Source: Zhengitettix transpicula (lineage: Eukaryota > Arthropoda > Insecta > Orthoptera > Tetrigidae). From it: DNA of 64,000 bases. How positions within the stretch are numbered: the first letter of the stretch is position 1; the number at the start of each line of letters is the position of its first letter. Positions 13,501-28,000 of the stretch are shown here, piece after piece. The notes under the pieces are model-generated. The model was given only the letters and a program-made list of their open reading frames with translations, did no database searches and had not been told where the DNA came from. The stretch is from contig JAYJMR010000112.1 of the NCBI GenBank assembly GCA_037074705.1, forward strand, positions 28,418 to 92,417. The letters are read 5' to 3'. The position numbers were made by a program, and so were the translations under genes.

Positions 13501-14800
13501 TAATGGATTAAGATTTTAGAAGTGCAGGTTTGAGTAATTTCTATAAAGAACGAGTCATTTATTATGAAATAAGACTTTGTTATTTGAAGATTCTTGGTTG
13601 GTGACATTCCAAACTTGTCGTCGAAACGTCGAAATATTACGATATATTAATTAATATTAATAGATTAAGATTTTAGAAGTGCAGGTTTGACTAATTTTTA
13701 AAAAGAAAGAGTCATTTATTATGAAATAAGACTTTGTTATTTGAAGATTCTTGGTTGGTGAAATTCCAAACTTGTCGTCGTAACGTCGAAATATTTTGAT
13801 ATATTAATTAATATTAATAGATTAAGATTTTAGAAGTGCTGGTTTGAGTAATTTTTATAAAGAACGAGTCATTTATTATGAAATAAGACTTTGTTATTTG
13901 AAGATTCTTGGTTGGTGAAATTCCAAACTTGTCGTCGAAACGTCGAAATATTATGATATATTAATTAATATTAATAGAAAAGATTTTAAAAGTGCAGGTT
14001 TGACTAATTTTTATAAAGAACGAGTCATTTATTATGAAATAAGACTTTGTTATTTGAAGATTCTTGGTTGGTGAAATTCCAAACTTGTCGTCGAAACGTC
14101 GAAATATTACGATACATTAATTAATATTAATGGATTAAGATTTTAGAAGTGCAGGTTTGAGTAATTTTTATAAAGAACGAGTCATTTATTATGAAATAAG
14201 ACTTTGTTATTTGAAGATTCTTGGTTGGTGAAATTCCAAACTTGTTGTCGAAACTTTGAAATATTATGATATATTAATTAATATTAATAGATTAAGATTT
14301 TAAAAGTGCAGGTTTGACTAATTTTTATAAAGAACGAGTCATTTATTATGAAATAAGACTTTGTTATTTGAAGATTCTTGGTTGGTGAAATTCCAAACTT
14401 GTCGTCGAAACGTCGAAATATTTTGATATATTAATTAATATTAATGGATTAAGATTTTAGAAGTGCAGGTTTGAGTAATTTTTATAAAGAACGAGTCATT
14501 TATTATGAAATAAGTCTTTGTTATTTGAAGATTCTTGGTTGGTGAAATTCCAAACTTGATGTCGAAACGTCGAAATATTATGATATATTAATTAGTATTA
14601 ATGGATTAAGATTTTAGAAGTGCTGGTTTGAGTAATTTTTATAAAGAACGAGTCATTTATTATGAAATAAGACTTTGTTATTTGAAGATTCTTGGTTGGT
14701 GAAATTCCAAACTTGTCGTCGAAACGACGAAATATTGGGATATATTAATTAATATTAATAGATTAAGATTTTAAAAGTGCAGGTTTGACTAATTTTTATA
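10585..14800. repeat. 15-monomer higher-order duplication (offset 2,353 bp)
   Basis: Seven linked variants recur at exactly 2,353 bp (15 x 157 minus 2): ATGGAATAAG 10,585/12,938; GTGACATTCC 11,251/13,604; AATAGAAAAG 11,621/13,974; AAGTCTTTG 12,161/14,514; ACTTGATG 12,201/14,554; GGGATAT 12,384/14,737; and the TTAGTATT variant of the palindrome. The 2-bp shortfall is explained by 1-bp deletions in the AATAGAAAAG monomers. Right after the GGGATAT monomer the copies part: the first has an additional AATAGAAAAG monomer at 12,562 that the second lacks. Confidence 0.88.
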
Positions 14801-17800
14801 AAGAACGAGTCATTTATTATGAAATAAGACTTTGTTATTTGAAGATTCTTGGTTGGTGAAATTCCAAACTTGTCGTCGAAACGTCGAAATATTACGATAT
14901 ATTAATTAATATTAATGGATTAAGATTTTAGAAGTGCAGGTTTGAGTAATTTTTATAAAGAACGAGTCATTTATTATGAAATAAGACTTTGTTATTTGAA
15001 GATTCTTGGTTGGTGAAATTCCAAACTTGTCGTCGAAACGTCGAAATATTACGATATATTAATTAATATTAATGGATTAAGATTTTAGAAGTGCAGGTTT
15101 GAGTAATTTTTATAAAGAACGAGTCATTTATTATGAAATAAGACTTTGTTATTTGAAGATTCTTGGTTGGTGAAATTCCAAACTTGTCGTCGAAACGTCG
15201 AAATATTACGATATATTAATTAATATTAATGGATTAAGATTTTAGAAGTGCAGGTTTGAGTAATTTTTATAAAGAACGAGTCATTTATTATGAAATAAGA
15301 CTTTGTTATTTGAAGATTCTTGGTTGGTGAAATTCCAAACTTGTCGTCGAAACGTCGAAATATTACAATATATTAATTAATATTAATGGAATAAGATTTT
15401 AGAAGTGCAGGTTTGAGTAATTTTTATAAAGAACGAGTCATTTATTATGAAATAAAACTTTGTTATTTGAAGATTCTTGGTTGGTGAAATTCCAAACTTG
15501 TCGTCGAAACGTCGAAATATTGGGATATATTAATTAATATTAATAGATTAAGATTTTAGAAGTGCAGGTTTGAGTAATTTTTATAAAGAACGAGTCATTT
15601 ATTATGAAATAAGACTTTGTTATTTGAAGATTCATGGTTGGTGAAATTCCAAACTTGTCGGCGAAACGTCGAAATATTACGATATATTAATTAATATTAA
15701 TGGATTAAGATTTTAGAAGTGCAGGTTTGAGTAATTTTTATAAAGAACGAGTCATTTATTATGAAATAAGACTTTGTTATTTGAAGATTCTTAGTTGGTG
15801 AAATTCCAAACTTCTCGTCGAAACGTCTAAAAAATATTACGATATATTAATTAATATTAATGGATTAAGATTTTAGAAGTGCAGGTTTGAGTAATTTTTA
15901 TAAAGAACGAGTCATTTATTATGAAATAAGACTTTGTTATTTGAAGATTCTTGGTTGGTGAAATTCCAAACTTGTCGTCGAAACGTCGAAATATTGGGAT
16001 ATATTAATTAATATTAATGGATTAAGATTTTAGAAGTGCTGGTTTGAGTAATTTTTATAAAGAACGATTCATTTATTATGAAATAAGACTTTGTTATTTG
16101 AAGATTCTTGGTTGTTGAAATTCCAAACTTGTCGTCGAAACGTCGAAATATTGGGATATATTAATTAATATTAATAGATTAAGATTTTAGAAGTGCTGTT
16201 TTGAGTAATTTTTATAAAGGACGAGTCATTTATTATGAAATAAGACTTTGTTATTTGAAGATTCTTGGTTGGTGAAATTCCAAACTTGTCGTCGAAACGT
16301 CGAAATATTACGATATATTAATTAATATTAATAGATTAAGATTTTAGAAGTGCTGGTTTGAGTAATTTTTATAAAGAACGAGTCATTTATTATGAAATAA
16401 GACTTTGTTATTTGAAGATTCTTGGTTGGTGAAATTCCAAACTTGTCGTCGAAACGTCGAAATATTACGATATATTAATTAATATTAATGGATTAAGATT
16501 TTAGAAGTGCTGGTTTGAGTAATTTTTATAAAGAACGAGTCATTTATTATGAAATAAGACTTTGTTATTTGAAGATTCTTGGTTGGTGAAATTCCAAACT
16601 TGTCGTCGAAACGTCAAAATATTACGATATATTAATTAATATTAATGGATTAAGATTTTAGAAGTGCAGGTTTGAGTAATTTTTATAAAGAACGAGTCAT
16701 TTATTATGAAATAAGACTTTGTTATTTGAAGATTCTTGGTTGGTGAAATTCCAAACTTGTCGTCGAAACGTCGAAATATTACGATATATTAATTAATATT
16801 AATGGATTAAGATTTAAGAAGTGCAGGTTTGAGTAATTTTTATAAAGAACGAGTCATTTATTATGAAATAAGACTTTGTTATTTGAAGATTCTTGGTTGG
16901 TGACATTCCAAACTTGTCGTCGAAACGTCGAAATATTACGATATATTAATTAATATTAATGGATTAAGATTTTAGAAGTGCAGGTTTGAGTAATTTTTAT
17001 AAAGAACGAGTCATTTATTATGAAATAAGACTTTGTTATTTGATGATTCTTGGTTGGTGAAATTCCAAACTTGTCGTCGAAACGTCGAAATATTACGATA
17101 TATTAATTAATATTAATGGATTAAGATTTTAGAAGTGCAGGTTTGAGTAATTTTTATAAAGAACGAGTCATTTATTATGAAATAAGATTTTGTTATTTGA
17201 AGATTCTTGGTTGGTGACATTCCAAACTTGTCGTCGAAACGTCGAAATATTACGATATATTAATTAATATTAATGGATTAAGATTTTAGAAGTGCAGGTT
17301 TGAGTAATTTTTATAAAGAACGAGTCATTTATTATGAAATAAGACTTTGTTATTTGAAGATTCTTGGTTGGTGAAATTCCAAACTTGTCGTCGAAACGTC
17401 GAAATATTACGATATATTAATTAATATTAATGGATTAAGATTTTAGAAGTGCAGGTTTGAGTAATTTTTATAAAGAACGAGTCATTTATTATGAAATAAG
17501 ACTTTGTTATTTGAAGATTCTTGGTTGGTGAAATTCCAAACTTGTCGTCGAAACGTCGAAATATTATGATATATTAATTAATATTAATAGATTAAGATTT
17601 TAGAAGTGCAGGTTTAAGTAATTTTTATAAAGAACGAATCATTTATTATGAAATAAGACTTTGTTATTTGAAGATTCTTGGTTGGTGAAATTCCAAACTT
17701 GTCGTCGAAACGTCGAAATATTATGATATATTAATTAATATTAATAGATTAAGATTTTAGAAGTGCAGGTTTGACTAATTTTTAAAAAGAACGAGTCATT

Positions 17801-18912
17801 TATTATGAAATAAGACTTTGTTATTTGAAGATTCTTGGTTGGTGAAATTCCAAACTTGTCGTCGAAACGTCGAAATATTACGATATATTAATTAATATTA
17901 ATAGATTAAAATTTTAGAAGTGCAGGTTTGAGTAATTTTTATAAAGAACGAGTCATTTATTATGAAATAAGACTTTGTTATTTGAAGATTCTTGGTTGGT
18001 GAAATTCCAAACTTGTCGTCGAAACGTCGAAATATTACGATATATTAATTAATATTAATGGATTAAGATTTTAGAAGTGCAGGTTTGAAGAATTTTTATA
18101 AAGAACGAGTCATTTATTATGAAATAAGACTTTGTTATTTGAAGATTCTTGGTTGGTGAAATTCCAAACTTGTCGTCGAAACGTCGAAATATTACGATAT
18201 ATTAATTAATATTAATGGATTAAGATTTTAGAAGTGCAGGTTTGAGTAATTTTTATAAAGAACGAGTCATTTATTATGAAATAAGACTTTGTTATTTGAA
18301 GATTCTTGGTTGGTGAAATTCCAAACTTGTCGTCGAAACGTCGAAATATTACGATATATTAATTAATATTAATGGATTAAGATTTTAGAAGTGCAGGTTT
18401 GAGTAATTTATATAAAGAACGAGTCATTTATTATGAAATAAGACTTTGTTATTTGAAGATTCTTGGTTGGTGAAATTCCAAACTTGTCGTCGAAACGTCG
18501 AAATATTACGATATTTTAATTAATATTAATGGATTAAGATTTTAGAAGTGCTGGTTTGAGTAATTTTTATAAAGAACGAGTCATTTATTATGAAATAATA
18601 CTTTGTTATTTGAAGATTCTTGGTTGGTGAAATTCCAAACTTGTCGTCGAAACGTCGAAATATTACGATATATTAATTAATATTAATGGATTAAGATTTT
18701 AGAAGTGCAGGTTTGAGTAATTTTTATAAAGAACGAGTCATTTATTATGAAATAAGACTTTGTTATTTGAAGATTCTTGGTTGGTGAAATTCCAAACTTG
18801 TCGTCGAAACGTCGAAATATTACGATATATTAATTAATATTAATAGATTAAGATTTTAGAAGTGCAGGTTTGACTAATTTTTAAAAAGAACGAGTCATTT
18901 ATTATGAAATAA

Positions 18913-21900
18913 GACGTTGTTATTTGAAGATTCTTGGTTGGTGAAATTCCAAACTTGTCGTCGAAACGTCGAAATATTTTGATATATTAATTAATATTAA
19001 TAGATTAAGATTTTAGAAGTGCTGGTTTGTGTAATTTTTATAAAGAACGAGTCATTTATTATGAAATAAGACTTTGTTATTTGAAGATTCTTGGTTGGTG
19101 AAATTCCAAACTTGTCGTCGAAACGTCGAAATATTATGATATATTAATTAATATTAATAGATTAAGATTTTAGAAGTGCAGGTTTGAGTAATTTTTATAA
19201 AGAACGAATCATTTATTATGAAATAAGACTTTGTTATTTGAAGATTCTTGGTTGGTGAAATTCCAAACTTGTCGTCGAAACGTCGAAATATTATTATATA
19301 TTAATTAGTATTAATGGATTATGATTTTAGAAGTGCTGGATTGAGTAATTTTTATAAAGAACGAGTCATTTATTATGAAATAAGACTTTGTTATTTGAAG
19401 ATTCTTGGTTGGTGAAATTCCAAACTTGTCGTCGAAACGTTGAAATATTACGATATATTAATTAATATTAATGGATTAAGATTTTAGAAGTGCAGGTTTG
19501 AGTAATTTTTATATAGAACGAGTCATTTATTATGAAATAAGACTTTGTTATTTGAAGATTCTTGGTTGGTGAAATTCCAAACTTGTCGTCGAAACGTCGA
19601 AATATTACGATATATTAATTAATATTAATGGATTAAGATTTTAGAAGTGCAGGTTTGAGTAATTTTTATAAAGAACGAGTCATTTATTATGAAATAAGAC
19701 TTTGTTATTTGAAGATTCTTGGTTGGTGAAATTCCAAACTTGTCGTCGAAACGTCGAAATATTACGATATATTAATTAATATTAATGGATTAAGATTTTA
19801 GAAGTGCAGGTTTGAGTAATTTTTATAAAGAACGAGTCATTTATTATGAAATAAGACTTTGTTATTTGAAGATTCTTGGTTGGTGAAATTCCAAACTTGT
19901 CGTCGAAACGTCGAAATATTACGATATATTAATTAATATTAATGGATTAAGATTTTAGAAGTGCTGATTTGAGTAATTTTTATAAAGAACGAGTCATTTA
20001 TTATGAAATAAGGCTTTGTTATTTGAAGATTCTTGGTTGGTGAAATTCCAAACTTGTCGTCGAAACGTCGAAATATTACGATATATTAATTAATATTAAT
20101 GGATTAAGATTTTAGAAGTGCAGGTTTGAGTAATTTTTATAAAGAACGAGTCATTTATTATGAAATAAGACTTTGTTATTTGAAGATTCTTGGTAGGTGA
20201 AATTCCAAACTTGTCGTCGAAACGTCGAAATATTACGATATATTAATTAATATTAACGGATTAAGATTTTAGAAGTGCAGGTTTGAGTAATTTTTATAAA
20301 GAACGAGTCATTTATTATGAAATAAGACTTTGTTATTTGAAGATTCTTGGCTGGTGAAATTCCAAACTTGTCGTCGAAACGTCGAAATATTACGATATAT
20401 TAATTAATATTAATGGATTAAGATTTTAGAAGTGCAGGTTTGAGTAATTTTTATAAAGAACGAGTCATTTATTATGAAATAAGACTTTGTTATTTGAAGA
20501 TTCTTGGTTGGTGAAATTCCAAACTTGTCGTCGAAACGTCGAAATATTACGATATATTAATTAATATTAATGGATTAAGATTTTAGAAGTGCAGGTTTGA
20601 GTAATTTTTATAAAGAACGAGTCATTTATTATGAAATAAGACTTTGTTATTTGAAGATTCTTGGTTGGTGAAATTCCAAACTTGTCGTCGAAACGTCGAA
20701 ATATTACGATATATTAATTAATATTAATGGATTAAGATTTTAGAAGTGCTGGTTTGAGTAATTTTTATAAAGAACGAGTCATTTATTATGAAATAAGACT
20801 TTGTTATTTGAAGATTCTTGGTTGGTGAAATTCCAAACTTGTCGTCGAAACGTCGAAATATTACGATATATTAATTAATATTAATGGATTAAGATTTTAG
20901 AAGTGCAGGTTTGAGTAATTTTTATAAAGAACGAGTCATTTATTATGAAATAAGACTTTGTTATTTGAAGATTCTTGGTTGGTGAAATTCCAAACTTGTC
21001 GTCGAAACGTCGAAATATTACGATATATTAATTAATATTAATAGATTAAGATTTTAGAAGTGGAGGTTTGACTAATTTTTAAAAAGAACGAGTCATTTAT
21101 TATGAAATAAGACGTTGTTATTTGAAGATTCTTGGTTGGTGAAATTCCAAACTTGTCGTCGAAACGTCGAAATATTTTGATATATTAATTAATTTTAATA
21201 GATTAAGATTTTAGAAGTGCTGGTTTGAGTAATTTTTATAAAGAACGAGTCATTTATTATGAAATAAGACTTTGTTATTTGAAGATTTTTGGTTGGTGAA
21301 ATTCCAAACTTGTCGTCGAAACGTCGAAATATTATGATATATTAATTAATACTAATAGATTAAGATTTTAGAAGTGCAGGTTTGAGTAATTTTTATAAAG
21401 AACGTATCATTTATTATGAAATAAGACTTTGTTATTTGAAGATTCTTGGTTGGTGAAATTCCAAACTTGTCGTCGAAACGTCGAAATATTATTATATATT
21501 AATTAGTATTAATGGATTAAGATTTTAGAAGTGCTGGTTTGAGTAATTTTTATAAAGAACGAGTCATTTATTATGAAATAAGACTTTGTTATTTGAAGAT
21601 TCTTGGTTGGTGAAATTCCAAACTTGTCGTCGAAACGTTGAAATATTACGATATATTAATTAATATTAATGGATTAAGATTTTGGAATTGCAGGTTTGAG
21701 TAATTTTTATAAAGAACGAGTCATTTATTATGAAATAAGACTTTGTTATTTGAAGATTCTTGGTTGGTGAAATTCCAAACTTGTCGTCGAAACGTCGAAA
21801 TATTACGATATATTAATTAATATTAATGGATTAAGATTTTAGAAGTGCAGGTTTGAGTAATTTTTATAAAGAACGAGTCATTTATTATGAAATAAAACTT

Positions 21901-23073
21901 TGTTATTTGAAGATTCCTGGTTGGTGAAATTCCAAACTTGTCGTCGAAACGTCGAAATATTACGATATATTAATTAATATTAATGGATTAAGATTTTAGA
22001 AGTGCAGGTTTGAGTAATTTTTATAAAGAACGAGTCATTTATTATGAAATAAGACTTTGTTATTTGAAGATTCTTGGTTGGTGAAATTCCAAACTTGTCG
22101 TCGAAACGTCGAAATATTACGATATATTAATTAATATTAATGGATTAAGATTTTAGATGTGCTGATTTGAGTAATTTTTATAAAGAACGAGTCATTTATT
22201 ATGAAATAAGGCTTTGTTATTTGAAGATTCTTGGTTGGTGAAATTCCAAACTTGTCGTCGAAACGTCGAAATATTACGATATATTAATTAATATTAATGG
22301 ATTAAGATTTTAGAAGTGCAGGTTTGAGTAATTTTTATAAAGAACGAGTCATTTATTATGAAATAAGACTTTGTTATTTGAAGATTCTTGGTTGGTGAAA
22401 TTCCAAACTTGTCGTCGAAACGTCGAAATATTACGATATATTAATTAATATTAATAGATTAAGATTTTTAAGTGCAGGTTTGACTAATTTTTAAAAAGAA
22501 CGAGTCATTTATTATGAAATAAGACTTTGTTACTTGAAGATTCTTGGTTGGTGAAATTCCAAACTTGTCGTCGAAACGTCGAAATATTTTGATATATTAA
22601 TTAATATTAATAGATTAAGATTTTAGAAGTGCTGGTTTCAGTAATTTTTATAAAGAACGAGTCATTTATTATAAAATAATAAGACTTTGTTATTTGAAGA
22701 TTCTTGGTTGGTGAAATTCCAAACTTGTCGTCGAAACGTCGAAATATTATGATATATTAATTAATATTAAAAGATTAAGATTTTAGAAGTGCAGGTTTGA
22801 GTAATTTTTATAAAGAACGAATCATTTATTATGAAATATGACTTTGTTATTTGAAGATTCTTGGTTGGTGAAATTCCAAACTTGTCGTCGAAAAGTCGAA
22901 ATATTATTATATATTAATTAGTATTAATGGATTAAGATTTTAGAAGTGCTGGTTTGAGTAATTTTTATAAAGAACGAGTCATTTATTATGAAATAAGACT
23001 TTGTTATTTGAAGATTCTTGGTTGGTGAAATTCCAAACTTGTCGTCGAAACGTCGAAATATTGGGATATATTA
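18913..23073. repeat. 14-monomer higher-order duplication (offset 2,198 bp), with a partial third copy
   Basis: Linked variants recur at exactly 2,198 bp (14 x 157): GACGTTG 18,913/21,111; ATTATATA 19,293/21,491; CGTTGAAA 19,441/21,639; AAGGCTTTG 20,011/22,209. The ATTATATA type appears a third time at 22,906, which is 1,415 bp (9 monomers plus 2 bp) further on, so part of the block was copied again. The +2 comes from a 1-bp deletion near 22,468 and a 3-bp insertion near 22,676. Confidence 0.87.
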
Positions 23074-25029
23074 ATTAATATTAATAGATTAAGATTTTAA
23101 AAGTGCAGGTTTGACTAATTTTTATAAAGAACGAGTCATTTATTATGAAATAAGACTTTGTTATTTGAAGATTCTTGGTTGGTGAAATTCCAAACTTGTC
23201 GTCGAAACGTCGAAATATTACGATATATAATTTAATATTAATGGATTAAGATTTTAGAAGTGCAGGTTTGAGTAATTTTTATAAAGAACGAGTCATTTAT
23301 TATGAAATAAGACTTTGTTATTTGAAGATTCTTGGTTGGTGAAATTCCAAACTTGTCGTCGAAACGTCGAAATATTACGATATATTAATTAATATTAATG
23401 GATTAAGATTTAAGAAGTGCAGGTTTGAGTAATTTTTATAAAGAACGAGTCATTTATTATGAAATAAGACTTTGTTATTTGAAGATTCTTGGTTGGTGAA
23501 ATTCCAAACTTGTCGTCGAAACGTCGAAATATTACGATATATTAATTAATATTAATGGAATAAGATTTTAGAATTGCAGGTTTGAGTCATTTTTATAAAG
23601 AACGAGTCATTTATTATGAAATAAGACTTTGTCATTTGAAGATTCTTGGTTGGTGAAATTCCAAACTTGTCGTCGAAACGTCGAAATATTGGGATATATT
23701 AATTAATATTAATAGATTAAGATTTTAGAAGTGCAGGTTTGAGTAATTTTTATAAAGAACGAGTCATTTATTATGAAATAAGACTTTGTTATTTGAAGAT
23801 TCTTGGTTGGTGAAATTCCAAACTTGTCGTCGAAACGTCGAAATATTGGGATATATTAATTAATATTAATGGATTAAGATTTTAGAAGTGCTGGTTTGAG
23901 TAATTTTTATAAAGAACGATTCATTTATTATGAAATAAGACTTTGTTATTTGAAGATTCTTGGTTGGTGAAATTCCAAACTTGTCGTCGAAACGTCGAAA
24001 TATTGGGATATATTAATTAATATTAATAGATTAAGATTTTAGAAGTGCTAGTTTGAGTAATTTTTATAAAGAACAAGTCATTTATTATGAAATAAGACTT
24101 TGTTATTTGAAGATTCTTGGTTGGTGAAATTCCAAACTTGTCGTCGAAACGTCGAAATATTACGATATATTAATTAATATTAATGGATTAAGAATTTAGA
24201 AGTGCTGGTTTGAGTAATTTTTATAAAGAACGAGTCATTTATTATGAAATAAGACTTTGTTATTTGAAGATTCTTGGTTGGTGAAATTCCAAACTTGTCG
24301 TCGAAACGTCGAAATATTTTGATATATTAATTAATATTAATAGATTAAGGTTTTAGAAGTGCAGGTTTGAGTAATTTTTATAAAGAACGAGTCATTTATT
24401 ATGAAATAAGACTTTGTTATTTGAAGATTCTTGGTTGGTGAAATTCCAAACTTGTCGTCGAAACGTCGAAATATTTTGATATATTAATTAAAATTAATAG
24501 ATTAAGATTTTAGAAGTGCTGGTTTGAGTAATTTTTATAAAGAACGAGTCATTTATTATGAAATAAGACTTGGTTATTTGAAGATTCTTGGTTGGTGAAA
24601 TTCCAAACTTGTCGTCGAAACGTCGAAATATTATGATATATTAATTAATATTAATAGATTAAGATTTTAGAAGTGCAGGTTTGAGTAATTTTTATAAAGA
24701 ACGAATCATTTATTATGAAATAAGACTTTGTTATTTGAAGATTCTTGGTTGGTGAAATTCCAAACTTGTCGTCGAAACGTCAAAATATTATGATATATTA
24801 ATTAATATTAATAGATTAAGATTTTACAAGTGCAGGTTTGAGTAATTTTTATAAAGAACGAATCATTTATTATGAAATAAGACTTTGTTATTTGAAGATT
24901 CTTGGTTGGTGAAATTCCAAACTTGTCGTCGAAACGTCGAAATATTACGATATATTAATTAATATTAATAGATTAAGATTTTAGAAGTGCAGGTTTGAGT
25001 AATTTTTATAAAGAACGAGTCATTTATTA

Positions 25030-28000
25030 TGAAATAAAACTTTGTTATTTGAAGATTCTTGGTTGGTGAAATTCCAAACTTGTCGTCGAAATGTCAAAAT
25101 ATTACGATATATTAATTAATATTAATGGATTAAGATTTTAGAAGTGCAGGTTTGAGCAATTTTTATAAAGAACGAGTCATTTATTATAAAATAAGACTTT
25201 GTTATTTGAAGATTCTTGGTTGGTGAAATTCCAAACTTGTCGTCGAAACGTCGAAATATTTTGATATATTAATTAATATTAATAGATTAAGATTTTAGAA
25301 GTGCTGGTTTGAGTAATTTTTATAAAGAACGAGTCATTTATTATGAAATAAGACTTTGTTATTTGAAGATCCTTGGTTGGTGAAATTCCAAACTTGTCGT
25401 CGAAACGTCGAAATATTATGATATATTAATTAACATTTAAAGATTAAGATTTTAGAAGTGCAGGTTTGAGTAATTTTTATAAAGAACGAATCATTTATTA
25501 TGAAATAAGACTTTGTTATTTGAAGATTCTTGGTTGGTGAAATTCCAAACTTGTCGTCGAAACGTCGAAATATTATGATATATTAATTAGTATTAATAGA
25601 TTAAGATTTTAGAAGTGCTGGTTTGAGTAATTTTTATAAAGAACGAGTCATTTATTATGAAATAAGACTTTGTTATTTGAAGATTCTTGGTTGGTGAAAT
25701 TCCAAACTTGTCGTCGAAACGTCGAAATATTGGGATATATTAATTAATATTAATAGATTAAGATTTTAAAAGTGCAGGTTTGACTAATTTTTATAAAGAA
25801 CGAGTCATTTATTATGAAATAAGACTTTGTTATTTGAAGATTCTTGGTTGGTGAAATTCCAAACTTGTCGTCGAAACGACGAAATATTACGATATATTAA
25901 TTAATATTAATGGATTAAGATTTTAGAAGTGCTGGTTTGAGTAATTTTTATAAAGAACGAGTCATTTATTATGAAATAAGACTTAGTTATTTGAAGATTC
26001 TGGGTTGGTGAAATTCCAAACTTGTCGTCGAAACGTCGAAATATTACGATATATTAATTAATATTAATGGATTAAGATTTTAGAAGTGCTGGTTTGAGTA
26101 ATTTTTATAAAGAACGAGTCATTTATTATGAAATAAGACTTTGTTATTTGAAGATTCTTGGTTGGTGAAATTCCAAACTTGTCGTCGAAACGTCGAAATA
26201 TTACGAAATATTAATTAATATTAATGGATTAAGATTTTAGAAGTGCTGGTTTGAGTAATTTTTATAAAGAACGAGTCGTTTATTATGAAATAAGACTTTG
26301 TTATTTGAAGATTCTTGGTTGGTGAAATTCCAAACTTGTCGCCGAAACGTCGAAATATTACGATATATTAATTAATATTAATGGATTAAGATTTTAGAAG
26401 TGCAGGTTTGAGTAATTTTTATAAAAAACGAGTCATTTATTATGAAATAAGACTTTGTTATTTGAAGATTCTTGGTTGGTGAAATTCCAAACTTGTCGTC
26501 GAAACGTCGAAATATTACGATATATTAATTAATATTAATGGATTAAGATTTTAGAAGTGCAGGTTTGAGTAATTTTTATAAAGAACGAGTCATTTATTAT
26601 GAAATAAGACTTTGTTATTTGAAGATTCTTGGTTGGTGAAATTCCAAACTTGTCGTCGAAACGTCGAAATATTACGATATATTAATTAATATTAATGGAT
26701 GAAGATTTTAGAAGTGCTGGTTTGAGTAATTTTTATAAAGAACGAATCATTTATTATGAAATAAGACTTTGTTATTTGAAGATTCTTGGTTGGTGAAATT
26801 CCAAACTTGTCGTCGAAACGTCGAAATATTACGATATATTAATTAATATTAATGGATTAAGATTTTAGAAGTGCAGGTTTGAGTAATTTTTATAAAGAAC
26901 GAGTCATTTATTATGAAATAAGACTTTGTTATTTGAAGATTCTTGGTTGGTGAAATTCCAAACTTGTCGTCGAAACGTCGAAATATTACGATATATTAAT
27001 TAATATTAATGGATTAAGATTTTAGAAGTGCTGGTTTGAGTAATTTTAATAAAGAACGAGTCATTTATTATGAAATAAGACTTTGTTATTTGAAGATTCT
27101 TGGTTGGTGAAATTCCAAACTTGTCGTCGAAACGTCGAAATATTACGATATATTAATTAATATTAATGGATTAAGATTTTAGAAGTGCTGGTTTGAGTAA
27201 TTTTTATAAAGAACGAGTCATTTATTATGAAATAAGACTTTGTTATTTGAAGATTCTTGGTTGGTGAAATTCCAAACTTGTCGTCGAAACGTCGAAATAT
27301 TACGATATATTAATTAATATTAATGGATTAAGATTTTTGAAGTGCAGGTTTGAGTAATTTTTATAAAAAACGAGTCATTTATTATGAAATAAGACTTTGT
27401 TATTTGAAGATTCTTGGTTGGTGAAATTCCTAACTTGTCGTCGAAACGTCGAAATATTACGAAATATTAATTAATATTAATGGATTAAGATTTTAGAAGT
27501 GCTGGTTTGAGTAATTTTTATAAAGAACGAGTCATTTATTATGAAATAAGACTTTGTTATTTGAAGATTCTTGGTTGGTGAAATTCCAAACTTGTCGTCG
27601 AAACGTCGAAATATTACGATATATTAATTAATATTAATGGATGAAGATTTTAGAAGTGCTGGTTTGAGTAATATTTATAAAGAACGAATCATTTATTAGG
27701 AAATAAGACTTTGTTATTTGAAGATTCTTGGTTGGTGAAATTCCAAACTTGTCGTCGAAACATCGAAATATTACGATATATTAATTAATATTAATGGATT
27801 AAGATTTTAGAAGTGCAGGTTTGAGTAATTTTATAAAGAACGAGTCATTTATTATGAAATAAGACTTTGTTATTTGAAGATTCTTGGTTGGTGAAATTCC
27901 AAACTTGTCGTCGAAACGTCGAAATATTACGATATATTAATTAATATTAATGGATTAAGATATAAGAAGTGCAGGTTTGAGTAATTTTTATAAAGAACGA